From Streptomyces sp. C10-9-1 (GTDB lineage Bacteria > Actinomycetota > Actinomycetes > Streptomycetales > Streptomycetaceae): a stretch of 64,000 bases of DNA. Position 1 is the first letter of the stretch. Each line of letters starts with the position of its first letter. Below are positions 35,659 through 44,994 of the stretch, piece after piece. Location of the stretch: NCBI RefSeq assembly GCF_024497955.1, contig NZ_JANHKP010000015.1:62001-126000 (forward strand), given 5' to 3'. The position numbers were made by a program, and so were the translations under genes. The notes beneath the pieces were generated by a model. The model ran no database searches, was not told the DNA's origin, and saw only the letters and a list, made by a program, of their open reading frames with translations.

Positions 35659-36576
35659 ATGGCCAGCAGCACGGCCCGGCCGACGATCCACGGCGACGGA
35701 CCCGAGGACGAGCCCGTCGCCCGCCGACTCCTCCACTCCGCCGCGGTGCTGTCCTACGACCCCGCGGTCGAGGTCGACTGGGACACCCCCCTCGACAAGG
35801 ACTTCCACGGGGCCAGCCCCGAGTGGAGCACCCTGTACGGCACCGCCTACTGGGAGGAGCTGACGGAGGGGCAGCGCAAGGAGCTGACCCGCCAGGAGGC
35901 GGCCTCCGTGGCGAGCACGGGCATCTGGTTCGAGATGATCCTCCAGCAGATGGTGCTGCGCGACATCTACGCGAAGGACCCCACGGGGGCCGAGTTCCAG
36001 TGGGCCCTCACCGAGATCGCCGAGGAGTGCAGGCACTCCATCATGTTCGCCCGCGGGGCGCAGAAGCTGGGCGCCCCGGCGTACCGGCCGCGCCGTGCGG
36101 TCCTGGAACTCGGGCGCGTCTTCAAGACCCTGGCGTTCGGCGAGGCGGCCTACGCGGCCATCCTCGTCGCCGAGGAGGTCCTCGACGTGATGCAGCGCGA
36201 CTGGATGCGCGACGAGCGCGTGGTGCCCTTCGTGCGCACCATCAACAACATCCATGTCGTCGAGGAGTCCCGGCACATGAAGTTCGCCCGCGACGAGACG
36301 CGCAAGCGGCTGCGCGGCGCGGGCCGGGTGCGGCGGCAGGTCAACGCCCTGGTGGTCGCGGCCGCCTCCTACTTCATCGTCACCAGCATGGTGAACAGGG
36401 CCGTCTACGCCCAGGCGGGGCTCGACGGCGGGCGGGCGCTGGCCGAGGCGCGGGCCAACGAGCACCACAAGGCCATGCTGCGCTCCAGCTGCTCCGGACT
36501 GATGGACTTCCTCGCCTCCGCCGGTCTGCTCACCCGCCCCGCGCTGGCGTTCTACCAGCGCGCCCACCTGATCTGA
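35659..36576 (+). CDS. AurF-like diiron oxygenase
   Basis: This 305-residue all-helical protein has spaced carboxylate/histidine ligands typical of AurF-type non-haem diiron N-oxygenases: Glu in ELTRQEAASVAS, EECRHS, EEVLD, VVEESRHMKF and EHHKAM. AurF converts arylamines to nitro compounds; related proteins act as hydroxylases. Substrate unknown. The ATG at 35659 has AAGGAGCTCCCC upstream. The ferredoxin reductase fusion 15 bp downstream is the natural electron donor. A TetR-type operator-like site precedes it. Confidence 0.85.
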   Translation: MASSTARPTIHGDGPEDEPVARRLLHSAAVLSYDPAVEVDWDTPLDKDFHGASPEWSTLYGTAYWEELTEGQRKELTRQEAASVASTGIWFEMILQQMVLRDIYAKDPTGAEFQWALTEIAEECRHSIMFARGAQKLGAPAYRPRRAVLELGRVFKTLAFGEAAYAAILVAEEVLDVMQRDWMRDERVVPFVRTINNIHVVEESRHMKFARDETRKRLRGAGRVRRQVNALVVAAASYFIVTSMVNRAVYAQAGLDGGRALAEARANEHHKAMLRSSCSGLMDFLASAGLLTRPALAFYQRAHLI

Positions 36577-36591
36577 ACCGGGCCGCCCACC

Positions 36592-38379
36592 ATGACGTAC
36601 GCCATCACCCAGACCTGCTGCACCGACGCCGCCTGCGTGGCCGTGTGCCCGGTCAACTGCATCCACCCCACACCGCAGGAGCGGGCCTTCGGCAGCACGG
36701 AGATGCTGCACATCGACCCCCGGGCGTGCATCGACTGCGGTGCCTGCGCGGACGCCTGCCCGGTCGACGCGATCTTCCCCGTGGACTCGCTGCGGCCCGG
36801 GCTGCGGCCGTACGCGGAGGCGAACGCGGCCTGGTTCGAGGGGACTCCGGAGCAGGGGGCACCGGAACCGAGGACGCCGGAGCGGGAGGCGCCGGAACCC
36901 GGGACGCGGGACGGCGGCGGCCGGGGCCCCGGTGCCGCGCCGCGCGAGGAGGGCGGCGCTCCGCCCGCCGCACCGGCGGCGGACCCCGGGCCGAACTTCC
37001 ACGTCTGGGGGCGGCCGGAGTTCACCCGGGTCCTGCCCGCGGACTTCGCACCGCTGCGCATCGCCGTGGTGGGCACCGGGCCCGCGGGCATGTACGCCGC
37101 ACAGGACCTGCTGCTGCACACCAACGCCGAGATCACCCTGATCGACCGGCTGCCGGTGGCCGGCGGCCTGCTCAGGCACGGGGTCGCACCGGACCATCCC
37201 GCGACCCGGCGCGCGGGCGAGGCCCTCGCCCGCTTCCACTCCCATCCGCGGGTGCGGATGTACCTCGGCGTCCGGGTCGGGCGCGACCTCTCGGCACAGG
37301 AACTCGCGGCCCACCACGACGCCGTGGTGTACGCGGTCGGTGCCTCCTCCGACCGGCCGCTCGGACTGCCCGGCGAGGAGTCGCCGCGAGTGCTCCCCGC
37401 AGCACGGCTCGTTGCCTGGTACAACGCCCACCCCGACGTGGCGGCGGACGCCGTCGACCTGTCCGGGGTGCGGCGGGTGGCGGTGGTCGGCAGCGGCAAC
37501 GTCGCCCTGGACGCCGCCCGCATCCTGGTCTCCGACCCCGCGTCGCTGGCCGCCACCGACATCGCGGACCACGCGCTCGCGGCCCTGCGGGACGCGGACG
37601 TGCGGGAGGTGGTGGTGCTCGGGCGCCGCGGCCCGGAAGACGCCGCCTGCACCCGCGGCGAGCTGCTGGCGCTCGCCCACCTGCCCGGCGTGGACCTCGT
37701 CGTGGACGACCACGACCCCCGGATCGGCGCGGCGATCGCCGCAGCGCGCCCCGGCGGCAAGGCCGCGGTGCTCCGGGGACTGCCCCGGGGGACCGTCGGC
37801 CCGGGCGCGCCGCCGTCCGGCCGGCGCCGGATCGTGCTGCGCTTCCACTGTGCCCCCACCGACCTGAGCCCGGCGGGAGCGCGGGGCGGCATCCTCGTCA
37901 CCGGCGGGCCCGGGGGCGCGGGCGACCGGGGCCCGTACGCCCTCCCGGCCGATCTGGTGGTGCGCGCCGCCGGCTACCGCGGCGAGCCGGTGGAGGGGCT
38001 GCCGTTCGACACGGAGCGCGGCACGGTGCCGCACGAGGGCGGCCGGGTGGCCGGGATGCCCGGTACCTACGTGGTCGGCTGGATCAAGCGCGGCCCGTCC
38101 GGCGGCATCGGTGCGAACCGCACCTGTGCGGCGGAGACGGTGGGGACGCTGCTGACGGACGCGGTCGGCGGGATGCTGCCGTCGCCCCGCGGCACGGTCA
38201 GGGCCTTCCACCGCCTGGTCCGCCGCCGCGTGGGGCGCGTGGTGGACGCCCGCGGCCTGACGCTCATCGACCGGGCCGAACTCGCACGGGGCCGGGCTGC
38301 CGGACGGCCCCGGTCGCGACTGGCGACCGTGGAGGAGCTGGTGGCCGCGGCGCGGGGGCCCTGGCGCCCCGGCCTGTGA
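36592..38379 (+). CDS. Ferredoxin fused to FAD-dependent ferredoxin-NADP reductase
   Basis: This 595-residue fusion begins with a ferredoxin domain at 1-80. It has cysteines for two iron-sulfur clusters (C9-C10...C15...C19-P, and CIDCGACADACPVDAIFP). A Pro/Glu-rich linker (about 80-135) is followed by an adrenodoxin-reductase-like domain with FAD site AVVGTGPAGMYAAQDLLL, NADP site AVVGSGNVALDAARIL and GWIKRGPSGGIGANRTCA. It is similar to mycobacterial FprB. It would pass electrons from NADPH to the diiron oxygenase encoded 15 bp upstream. The linker is unusually long and low-complexity. Confidence 0.92.
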   Translation: MTYAITQTCCTDAACVAVCPVNCIHPTPQERAFGSTEMLHIDPRACIDCGACADACPVDAIFPVDSLRPGLRPYAEANAAWFEGTPEQGAPEPRTPEREAPEPGTRDGGGRGPGAAPREEGGAPPAAPAADPGPNFHVWGRPEFTRVLPADFAPLRIAVVGTGPAGMYAAQDLLLHTNAEITLIDRLPVAGGLLRHGVAPDHPATRRAGEALARFHSHPRVRMYLGVRVGRDLSAQELAAHHDAVVYAVGASSDRPLGLPGEESPRVLPAARLVAWYNAHPDVAADAVDLSGVRRVAVVGSGNVALDAARILVSDPASLAATDIADHALAALRDADVREVVVLGRRGPEDAACTRGELLALAHLPGVDLVVDDHDPRIGAAIAAARPGGKAAVLRGLPRGTVGPGAPPSGRRRIVLRFHCAPTDLSPAGARGGILVTGGPGGAGDRGPYALPADLVVRAAGYRGEPVEGLPFDTERGTVPHEGGRVAGMPGTYVVGWIKRGPSGGIGANRTCAAETVGTLLTDAVGGMLPSPRGTVRAFHRLVRRRVGRVVDARGLTLIDRAELARGRAAGRPRSRLATVEELVAAARGPWRPGL

Positions 38380-38413
38380 GCCGCGGCTGAGCGGAGCCGG
38401 GCCGCGGGGGCCG

Positions 38414-38965
38414 CTACCCGCCCTCCCCGGCGCCGGCCTCCGCGTCGTCCACCTCCGCCTCCGCCCGGCCCCCCGCACGCCTGCCGACGACGGCCGCGGC
38501 GGCCGCCGCACTGGCCAGGAACGCGGCGGCGACGGTCCAGGGCCGGTCGAAGCGGTGACCCGTGACGTGGTCCAGCGACCAGCGGCCCGGGCCGAGGACG
38601 CCGATCGCGCCCGCGGCGAACCCCAGGAAGAGGGGGTACTCGTAGCCTCCGGACTGTGCGAAGAACCCCGCGGGGGCGTGGACGGAGACGGCCCCGGCCA
38701 TGCTGCCCGCCGCCGCGGCCCCCGCGGCCGGGGTGGCCAGCCCGAGGGCCAGCAGGGCACCCGACCCGGTCTCGGTGAGCCCGGCGGCCAGGGCGCTCTG
38801 CTTCGGCGGGTGGAAGCCCATCGCCTCCATGCCCCGCGCCGTGCCTTCGAGCCCGCCGCCGCCGAACCAGCCGAACAGCTTCTGGGTCCCGTGGGCGGCG
38901 AGCACGGCGCCCGTCCCCACCCGCAGGGCCAGCAGCCCGGCGTCGCGTCGCAGAAGGGTGGTCAT
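38414..38965 (-). CDS. DoxX family membrane protein
   Basis: This 183-residue protein has four hydrophobic helices and the DoxX phrases LLALRVGTGAVLAAHGTQKLFGWFGGGG and AGLTETGSGALLALGL. DoxX-like proteins are linked to redox and thiol stress, with roles known only in part. The ATG at 38965 has GGGAGCCGCC before it. It converges on the ferredoxin reductase gene and has no operon partner. Confidence 0.88.
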   Translation of the reverse strand: MTTLLRRDAGLLALRVGTGAVLAAHGTQKLFGWFGGGGLEGTARGMEAMGFHPPKQSALAAGLTETGSGALLALGLATPAAGAAAAGSMAGAVSVHAPAGFFAQSGGYEYPLFLGFAAGAIGVLGPGRWSLDHVTGHRFDRPWTVAAAFLASAAAAAAVVGRRAGGRAEAEVDDAEAGAGEGG

Positions 38966-39114
38966 GGCGGCTCCCGGTCGGTGGTGGCGAGGGGCGATGG
39001 GTACCACTGTCGGCCGTGCGGCCCGCCCGCCCGACTCTCTGCTGCTCCGAACGGGTGAGCCGACACGCGGCCGGGCGGCGCCGCACGGGGCCGGGCCTCC
39101 CGGGGCGGGGCGCG

Positions 39115-40365
39115 TCAGCCGCGGGACGGGCCCGCCGGGAAGGACGTCCGCCCGATCCGGACCCGGACCGGGCCGCCGAGGGGGTCGGCAGCCGCGAAGG
39201 GCATCCCGTACAGGTGCAGCGGCCGGCCGGGGAGGGCCGTGTGCGGCAGCGGCCACCGCCCCAGTGGTCGGCCGTCCTGCTCGGCCAGCAGGACGGGCCC
39301 GTCGACGCGCCGCGAGACCGACAGCGTGAACCGGCCCCGGGGCGGCGGCTCACCGGGGACGGGCAGCAGACCGGGGGTGATCCACTCCAGCGGTGCCACG
39401 GCGTCGAGCCGCAGCAGACCCGCGGGGCGGCCCCCGCCCGCCAGGTGGCGCAGCGCGGACCGTGCTGCGTGCCGCCCCTCCGCGGCCGCGCCGGGGGCGT
39501 CTCCCCCGCCCCGCAGCACGTCGCCCGCCGCGAACACCCCCGCGAGGGAGGTGCGCAGCGCGGTGTCCACCGCCGGGCCGCGGGTCGCCGGGTCCAGCGC
39601 GGCCCCGGCGAGACGGGCCAGCTCGCACTCGGGTACGCCCTCGCCGGTGAGGACCAGGGTGTCGCAGTCCAGACGGCGCACGGCGGCACCGGGCCCGGTG
39701 ACGAGCACGCCGGAGAGGCCGTCCGCGCCCGTCACCTCGGCCACGGCCGCCGAGGTGAGCACGGGGACGCGCAGCCGCGGCGGGAGGAGGGGCGCCTCGG
39801 GGTGCCCGGTGACCAGCGCGACGACATCCGCCCCGGCCTCGCGCAGCGCCCGCACCGCCGCGAGCGCCCCGGGTCCGGTGCCGGCCACCACCGCCCTGCG
39901 GCCCGCGGGGCGGTGGTGGAGGCGGACGCTCCGGAGCAGTTCGCCGGCGGTCAGCACGCCTTCGGGGCGGGTTCCGGGGATCAGGCGCGCGCCGCGGGGC
40001 CGTTCGCGGGCCCCCGTGGCGAGGACGACCGCGCGCGCGGTGATCCGCTCCAGGCCGCCGGGGTGGGTGACGTCCACGGTTCCGGGGGCGGGGCTTCCGG
40101 TGGCGAGGACCCGCGGGCGCAGGGCCGCTCCCGCCTCCAGCGCGGCGCGCACGAGGGGGCGGACGTACGCGGGGCCGCCGAGGGGGCTGCGGCGCGGACC
40201 GAACCCGCGATGGGTCAGATGCAGGGGCAGCCCGCCGGGACCGGGCGCGTGGTCCAGGACCTCCACCTCTCCGGCGCCGCCCGCGGCGAGTTCGGCCGCC
40301 GCGGCGAGCCCGGCCGGCCCGGCACCCACGACGAGGGCGTCCACGGCGCGCTCGCGGCGGCTCAC
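39115..40365 (-). CDS. FAD/NAD-dependent oxidoreductase of a glycerol-type operon
   Basis: This 416-residue pyridine nucleotide-disulfide-type flavoprotein has an FAD site DALVVGAGPAGLAAAAELAAGG, ATGARERPRGARLIPGTRPEGV and an NAD-site VVAGTGPGALAAVRALREAG. A late motif is FAAGDVLRGGGDAPGAAAEGRHAA. It resembles the subunit that accompanies GlpA-type dehydrogenases or hydrogen-cyanide-synthase-like oxidases. Its start overlaps the stop of the dehydrogenase gene upstream (4 bp), and it is the last gene of the kinase-dehydrogenase-oxidoreductase operon. Confidence 0.85.
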   Translation of the reverse strand: MSRRERAVDALVVGAGPAGLAAAAELAAGGAGEVEVLDHAPGPGGLPLHLTHRGFGPRRSPLGGPAYVRPLVRAALEAGAALRPRVLATGSPAPGTVDVTHPGGLERITARAVVLATGARERPRGARLIPGTRPEGVLTAGELLRSVRLHHRPAGRRAVVAGTGPGALAAVRALREAGADVVALVTGHPEAPLLPPRLRVPVLTSAAVAEVTGADGLSGVLVTGPGAAVRRLDCDTLVLTGEGVPECELARLAGAALDPATRGPAVDTALRTSLAGVFAAGDVLRGGGDAPGAAAEGRHAARSALRHLAGGGRPAGLLRLDAVAPLEWITPGLLPVPGEPPPRGRFTLSVSRRVDGPVLLAEQDGRPLGRWPLPHTALPGRPLHLYGMPFAAADPLGGPVRVRIGRTSFPAGPSRG

Positions 40366-41801
40366 CGCTCCCCCGCCTCTGCGGCCCCGGGTCCCGGCCG
40401 GGTGCCGCGGTACGCGTCGAAGGCCGCGCGGACCGCCGGGCCGCAGGAGAAGCCCTGGCAGCGCCCGGCACGGGCCCGGGTGCGGCGGCGGAGCCCGGCA
40501 AGGGTGGCGGGCGGCACCGTGGAGTGCAGGGCGTCGCGGATCTCGCCCTCGGTGACCCGCTCGCAGGCGCAGAGCACGGTGCCGTAGGCGGGGTCGGCGG
40601 CGATCAGGTCGCCCCGCTGGTAGGGGCGGGGGGCGGCCTCCCCGATGTTGGGCATCACCACGGGAGGAAGGTCCCGGGCGGGCCCGAGGTCGAGACCGGC
40701 GTCGCCGAGGGCCTCGGCGACGTACGCGGCGATGGCCAGGGAGGCGCTCAGGCCGGTGGAGCGGATCGAGCCGACGGCCGCGTAGCGCTGGTCGCGGTGG
40801 CAGCGGATCCGGTAGTCCGGGTGCTCGGTGGCGGCGCGCAGTCCGGCGTAGACGGCCGTCACCTCCTCCTCCCCGAGCGCGGGCAGGATGCGTCGGCCGG
40901 CGGCCCGGAGCGCCTCGATCCCCTCGGCCGTCGACCCGGTCGCCCTGCGGTCGTCCACGTCCTCGGCGGTGGGCCCGAGCAGGACCTTGCCGTGGACGGT
41001 GGGGGCGATCAGCACCCCCTTGGAGCGCGCGGTGGGCACCGGCAGCAGGATGTGCCGCACCAGCGGGCGGGCGGCCCCGTCGTGCACGAGGAGCTGGCCG
41101 CGGCGGGGCGCGACGGTGAAGTCGCGGTGCCCGAGCAGTGCGTCGAGGGTGTCGGCGTGCAGCCCGGCGGCGTTGACGAGGTACCGGGCCCGCAAGGGGC
41201 CCCTCCCGGTGGCGAGTTCATGGTGGTCACCGCGGTCGGTGACGCCGGTGACGAGGCAGCGCAGGTGCAGCCCGGTACCGGCGCGCACGGCCTGGGTGGC
41301 GTAGGCGAGCGTGGTCGTCCAGGGGCAGATCACGGACTCGCCGGGGACCTCCAGGGCGGCCAGCGCGCCGGGGGCGAGGTGCGGTTCGGCACGGCGCAGG
41401 GCCTCCGGCCCGATCAGGCGGGGTTCGCGGTGGCCGCCCGCTGCGGCCTTGGCGGCGAGGCGGGGCAGGGCGGCGCGCTGCTCCTCGTCCCAGGCCACCA
41501 GCAGCGCCCCGACGCCTTCGAGCGGGATGCCGCACTCGGCGGCGTAGGCGGACAGCCTGCGGTGCCCCTCGCGCACCAGGCGGGCCTCCAGGGTGCCCGG
41601 GGTCGCGTCGAAGCCGGTGTGCAGGATCGCCGTGTTGGCCTTGGAGGTGCCGGTGCCGACGTCGTCGGCCGCGTCGAGCAGCGCGACGGTCAGGCGGTGC
41701 CGGGCGAGTTCGCGGGCGATGGCGGTGCCGACGACTCCGGCTCCGACGACGGCGACGTCGTGGAGGGTGCCGGGCAGGGCGCCGGTGCGGGTGACGCTCA
41801 T
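40362..41801 (-). CDS. GlpA-like glycerol-3-phosphate dehydrogenase / FAD oxidoreductase
   Basis: This 479-residue DAO-family flavoprotein has FAD site DVAVVGAGVVGTAIARELARH, the TSKANTAILHTGFDATPGTLEARL segment typical of GlpA-like dehydrogenases, and GSIRSTGLSASLAIAAYVAEAL. The C-terminus carries a BFD-like [2Fe-2S] site (CACERVTEGEIRDAL then CQGFSC). It probably oxidises glycerol-3-phosphate or a related polyol phosphate made by the kinase upstream. The ATG at 41801 overlaps the kinase stop by 4 bp. Confidence 0.87.
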   Translation of the reverse strand: MSVTRTGALPGTLHDVAVVGAGVVGTAIARELARHRLTVALLDAADDVGTGTSKANTAILHTGFDATPGTLEARLVREGHRRLSAYAAECGIPLEGVGALLVAWDEEQRAALPRLAAKAAAGGHREPRLIGPEALRRAEPHLAPGALAALEVPGESVICPWTTTLAYATQAVRAGTGLHLRCLVTGVTDRGDHHELATGRGPLRARYLVNAAGLHADTLDALLGHRDFTVAPRRGQLLVHDGAARPLVRHILLPVPTARSKGVLIAPTVHGKVLLGPTAEDVDDRRATGSTAEGIEALRAAGRRILPALGEEEVTAVYAGLRAATEHPDYRIRCHRDQRYAAVGSIRSTGLSASLAIAAYVAEALGDAGLDLGPARDLPPVVMPNIGEAAPRPYQRGDLIAADPAYGTVLCACERVTEGEIRDALHSTVPPATLAGLRRRTRARAGRCQGFSCGPAVRAAFDAYRGTRPGPGAAEAGER

Positions 41802-43267
41802 GCTCCGGCGGCCCCGGCCCGGCCCGCCGCGCCCGGCCCCCGGGCGAGCAGCAGGCCGACCTCCTCCCGGAAGGCCCCGAGGCGGGCGGCGGCCTCGTCG
41901 GGACCGATCCGGGGCTCGTAGACGGCGGACGGCCGCCAGGGCGGGGCGGCCTCCCCGGGGTCCAGGGAGGCGTCGGCGCCGAGGCGGGCGAGGGCCGCGA
42001 CGCCGAGGGCGGTGGCGTCGGGGAGGGCGGAGACCTCCACGGGCCGCTGGAGCAGGTCGGCCTGGGTCTGCATCAGCAGGGCGGAGCGGGTCAGTCCGCC
42101 GTCGGCGCGCAGGGCGGCGGCGGGGGCGCCCAGGTCGCGCCCGGCGGCCTCGGCGAGCTCCACGACCTGGGCCGCGATGCCCTCGACCAGGGCACGCACC
42201 AGGTGGCCGGGGCGGGTGCCGAGCCCGAGTCCGGTGAGCGAGCCGCGCACGTCTCCCCGCCACCAGGGGGCGGCGAGGCCCGCGAGCGCGGGGACGAAGC
42301 GGACCCCCGCGGAGTCGGGGACGGCCGAGCCCACGGCGTCGAGGTCGGCGGGCGCGGAGAGCACCCCGAGGTCGACGAGCCAGCGGACGGCCGAGGCGGC
42401 GGCGTAGACCTGGCCGTCGAGGCAGTACTCCGCGGCCCCGGCGAGGCGCCAGGCGGGGCAGCTGACGAGGCCGCCGCCGGTGCGCAGCGGGCGGGGGCCG
42501 GTCCGGGCGAGGAGGAACGCCCCGGTGCCGTAGGTGCACTTGGCGGTGGCGGGTCCGGCGGCGGTGTGGGCGAACAGGGCGGCCTGCTGGTCGACCGCGA
42601 GGCCGGTGAGCGCGATCGCGGGGCCGAAGGCCGTGGTGACCCCGACGGGGCGGGCGCAGTCGACGACCTCGGGAAGGCGTTCGTCCGCCAGGCCGTACAG
42701 CTCCAGGGCACGGGGGGACCACTGCACCCGGTCGAGGTCGAGCAGCTGGGTGCGGCCCGCGGTGGCGGCGTCGGTGGCGAACGCCCCGGTGAGCCGGTGG
42801 ACGAGCCAGGCGTCGCTGGTGGTCACGACACCGTCGCGGGTGAGTTCGCGGCGGATCCAGGCCATCTTGGGAGCGGCGAAGTAGGGGTCGAGGGGCAGGC
42901 CGGTGAGCTGCCGCAGCTCGGGGCCGTGCGGGGCGAGCGTCTCGCACAGGCCCGCGGCACGCCGGTCCTGCCAGACGAGGGCGTCGGTGAGCGGCTCGCC
43001 GCCGGCCGGGTCCCAGGCCAGCACGGTCTCGCCCTGGTTGGCGAGACCGGCGGCGGCGACGGGCTCGCCCGCCTCGGCCAGCGCCCGGCGCCCGGCCGTC
43101 ACGACCGAGTCGAGGAGTTCGCGCGGGTCCGCCTCGACCCGGCCTCCGGGACCGTGGCGCGGGGTGACGGGGACGGTGGCGGAGGCGAGGACACCACGCT
43201 CGGGGCAGACGACGAGCGCCTTGGTGGCCGAGGTGCCCTGGTCGAGGGCGAGAACCGGTTGCGTCAC
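41798..43267 (-). CDS. FGGY family carbohydrate (glycerol-type) kinase
   Basis: This 489-residue kinase starts with the phosphate-binding LALDQGTSATKALVV and has the family patterns GLANQGETVLAWD, WQDRRA, CTYGTGAFLL, GLAVDQQAALFAH and LRADGGLTRSALLMQTQADLLQRPVEV. It most resembles glycerol kinase. The context of a GlpA-like dehydrogenase and a flavin oxidoreductase supports glycerol or another polyol as substrate. I chose the GTG at 43267 because conserved residues begin at once (VTQPVLALDQGT). No glycerol facilitator gene is adjacent. Confidence 0.88.
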   Translation of the reverse strand: MTQPVLALDQGTSATKALVVCPERGVLASATVPVTPRHGPGGRVEADPRELLDSVVTAGRRALAEAGEPVAAAGLANQGETVLAWDPAGGEPLTDALVWQDRRAAGLCETLAPHGPELRQLTGLPLDPYFAAPKMAWIRRELTRDGVVTTSDAWLVHRLTGAFATDAATAGRTQLLDLDRVQWSPRALELYGLADERLPEVVDCARPVGVTTAFGPAIALTGLAVDQQAALFAHTAAGPATAKCTYGTGAFLLARTGPRPLRTGGGLVSCPAWRLAGAAEYCLDGQVYAAASAVRWLVDLGVLSAPADLDAVGSAVPDSAGVRFVPALAGLAAPWWRGDVRGSLTGLGLGTRPGHLVRALVEGIAAQVVELAEAAGRDLGAPAAALRADGGLTRSALLMQTQADLLQRPVEVSALPDATALGVAALARLGADASLDPGEAAPPWRPSAVYEPRIGPDEAAARLGAFREEVGLLLARGPGAAGRAGAAGA

Positions 43268-43815
43268 TGCCGTCGTCCCGCCGTCCTCCTCGCGGCCCCC
43301 GGCGCCTCCCCGGCACGTGCGGGCCGGGGCCGGGCCGTTCCGCCGTCGGGACGGCGCTGCGGGGACCGGATCTCCAAGATCGTCGGGATCAGCCTGACCG
43401 AACCCCGATGGACCGTCAAGAATGCTTCTGGCCACAATAATTGATTATCCGTCATGTGAAGGATGTGTGATCGGTAAGCCCTTGCCGTCATGCCCCGGTC
43501 GAGTAGGATCGGCGCGGCGCGGCCGACCGCCGGTGCCGCATCCCATGTCCCTCCGACGGGTCCCCGGCCGACCACCGGGAGCGCCCGGAACCCGACCTCG
43601 GACGGCGTCGGCCGCGACGTCCCCGAGCGGCGGCGATACCGCCTGCCCGAGCCGGTCCCGGGCGCCCGACCCGTACCGTTCCGAGGACTCCATGACGCGC
43701 AACGCACCGCCCGGCGCCCCGCCCGGCCCGTGGACCCGCCCGACGGGAGCGGGGGCCCCGGCGACGTGTTAGGCCCCTTCTCCCCCGCCCGTCCGGCTCC
43801 CGGGGCGGTCGTCCG
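43268..43815. other. Divergent control region with a possible leader ORF
   Basis: No full gene is supported. AT-rich DNA around 43420-43480 probably holds the promoter of the kinase operon (see the palindrome entry). On the plus strand a 26-codon frame (43692-43772) with a GAGGA ribosome site and high third-position GC precedes the next gene by 43 bp. It could be a short leader peptide, or nothing. Confidence 0.4.
43437..43448. promoter_or_regulatory. AT-rich palindrome upstream of the kinase operon
   Basis: ATAATTGATTAT has 5-bp arms around a TG centre and stands out in a genome this GC-rich. It lies 170 bp upstream of the kinase start. A GylR/IclR-like or other regulator could bind here, but no consensus match was recognised. 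Confidence 0.4.
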
Positions 43816-44805
43816 ATGACCCAGGACGGCTTCCGCCCGCTGTACCACCCCGCCGGGCACGACGAGGAGCTGCGCGCCGCCCTCCAGGACCTGCGCACGG
43901 GCCGCTGGGTCGCCATGCGGGACCTGCTGGACGCGACGCCCGACTGGGCGCTGTGGACCCAGCGCACCCAGGTGCTGGCCGCCGTCGCGGCGGGCTCCGA
44001 CACCGTGCGGGCCTGGCAGGTGGAGGAGCCCGGAAGTCCGCTGGTGGCGGTGATGCTCTGCCGGGTGGCCGTGGAGCGGGCGCTGCGGGCGCACCGGGAA
44101 CACCACCACCGCACCCAGGAACTGTGGTTCGGGGCCTGGGAGGCGTGCCGGGCCGCCGCGCAGGCCGCGCCCGCCGATCCGGTGCCGTGGGTGTGCCTGC
44201 TGGCGCTCTCCCGCCTCGACGAGCGGCAGCAGCTCGACGAGCACCGGGCCGCGCCGCCGGGCCCGATGCTCTTCCCCGGGCCCTGGGGGCTGCTGGCGCA
44301 GGCGGACCGGCGCGATCCCCACAACCGCGAGGCGTACCAGCGGATGCTGCAGTTCGCGTACGGGCGCCGGGCGAGCCCCCGGCTGTCGGAGGCCGTCGAC
44401 TTCTCCCAGTGGGCCTCGACCTCCGCCCCGGCGGGTTCGCCGCTGAAGGTCATGCCGCTGCAGGTCCGGGTGGAGCGCTACCGCCGGGTCAACGGCCAGG
44501 AGCGGGCCCTGGACCTGCACTGGGTCACCGAGGACGCGGTACGCGACGCCCGGCGCGCGCTCCACGACTGGTTCGACCTGGCACCGGCGCGGACGCGCTC
44601 GCTCCCCGACCTGTGCCACCTGGCCCACGCGCTGTGGGGGGCCCAGCTGTTCACCGAGGCTGCGCGGGTCTTCGAGGCCCTGGGCCCGTACTACACCACC
44701 CAGCCGTGGTGCTTCCGCACCCGCGACGCCGGGGACACCGAGCTGGCCGAGGAGGTGTTCCTGCGGGCGCGCAGCCGCTGCCTGGCGGCCGCGCGCAGGG
44801 AGTAG
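43816..44805 (+). CDS. Conserved streptomycete protein of unknown function
   Basis: This 329-residue soluble protein has no signal peptide or membrane segment. It is rich in Arg, Ala, Leu and Trp and appears largely helical with repeats reminiscent of TPR-like folds (AWQVEEPGSPLVAVMLCRVAVERALRA, WGAQLFTEAARVFEALG). I recall similar uncharacterised proteins in streptomycetes but no function. It is divergent from the kinase operon and followed, after short tandem repeats, by an amino acid permease. Confidence 0.8.
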   Translation: MTQDGFRPLYHPAGHDEELRAALQDLRTGRWVAMRDLLDATPDWALWTQRTQVLAAVAAGSDTVRAWQVEEPGSPLVAVMLCRVAVERALRAHREHHHRTQELWFGAWEACRAAAQAAPADPVPWVCLLALSRLDERQQLDEHRAAPPGPMLFPGPWGLLAQADRRDPHNREAYQRMLQFAYGRRASPRLSEAVDFSQWASTSAPAGSPLKVMPLQVRVERYRRVNGQERALDLHWVTEDAVRDARRALHDWFDLAPARTRSLPDLCHLAHALWGAQLFTEAARVFEALGPYYTTQPWCFRTRDAGDTELAEEVFLRARSRCLAAARRE

Positions 44806-44914
44806 CAGCCACCCCCCGGAACCCGGCCCGGCCCCCGCCCCGCCGCGGCCCCCACGCGCCCGCAGGCCGGGCCGCGCCGTGCGCACGCCCGCCACCGCGC
44901 CCCGGGCGCCCCGT

Positions 44915-44965
44915 ACCCGTCCGCACCCCGCACCCGTCCGCACCCCGCACCCGTCCGCACCCCGC
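44915..44965. repeat. Three perfect 17-bp tandem repeats
   Basis: ACCCGTCCGCACCCCGC is repeated three times at 44915-44931, 44932-44948 and 44949-44965, then decays to ACCCCGC. It lies 30 bp upstream of the permease start, within its probable leader. Confidence 0.9.
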
Positions 44966-44994
44966 ACCCCGCTTCCCGCACCGGAGGTTGACCG

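Noticed and set aside
43692..43772. A 26-codon leader peptide as a regulatory attenuator
   Set aside because: It has a ribosome site and good codon bias but no codon run or alternative hairpins to support attenuation. Only noted within the intergenic entry.
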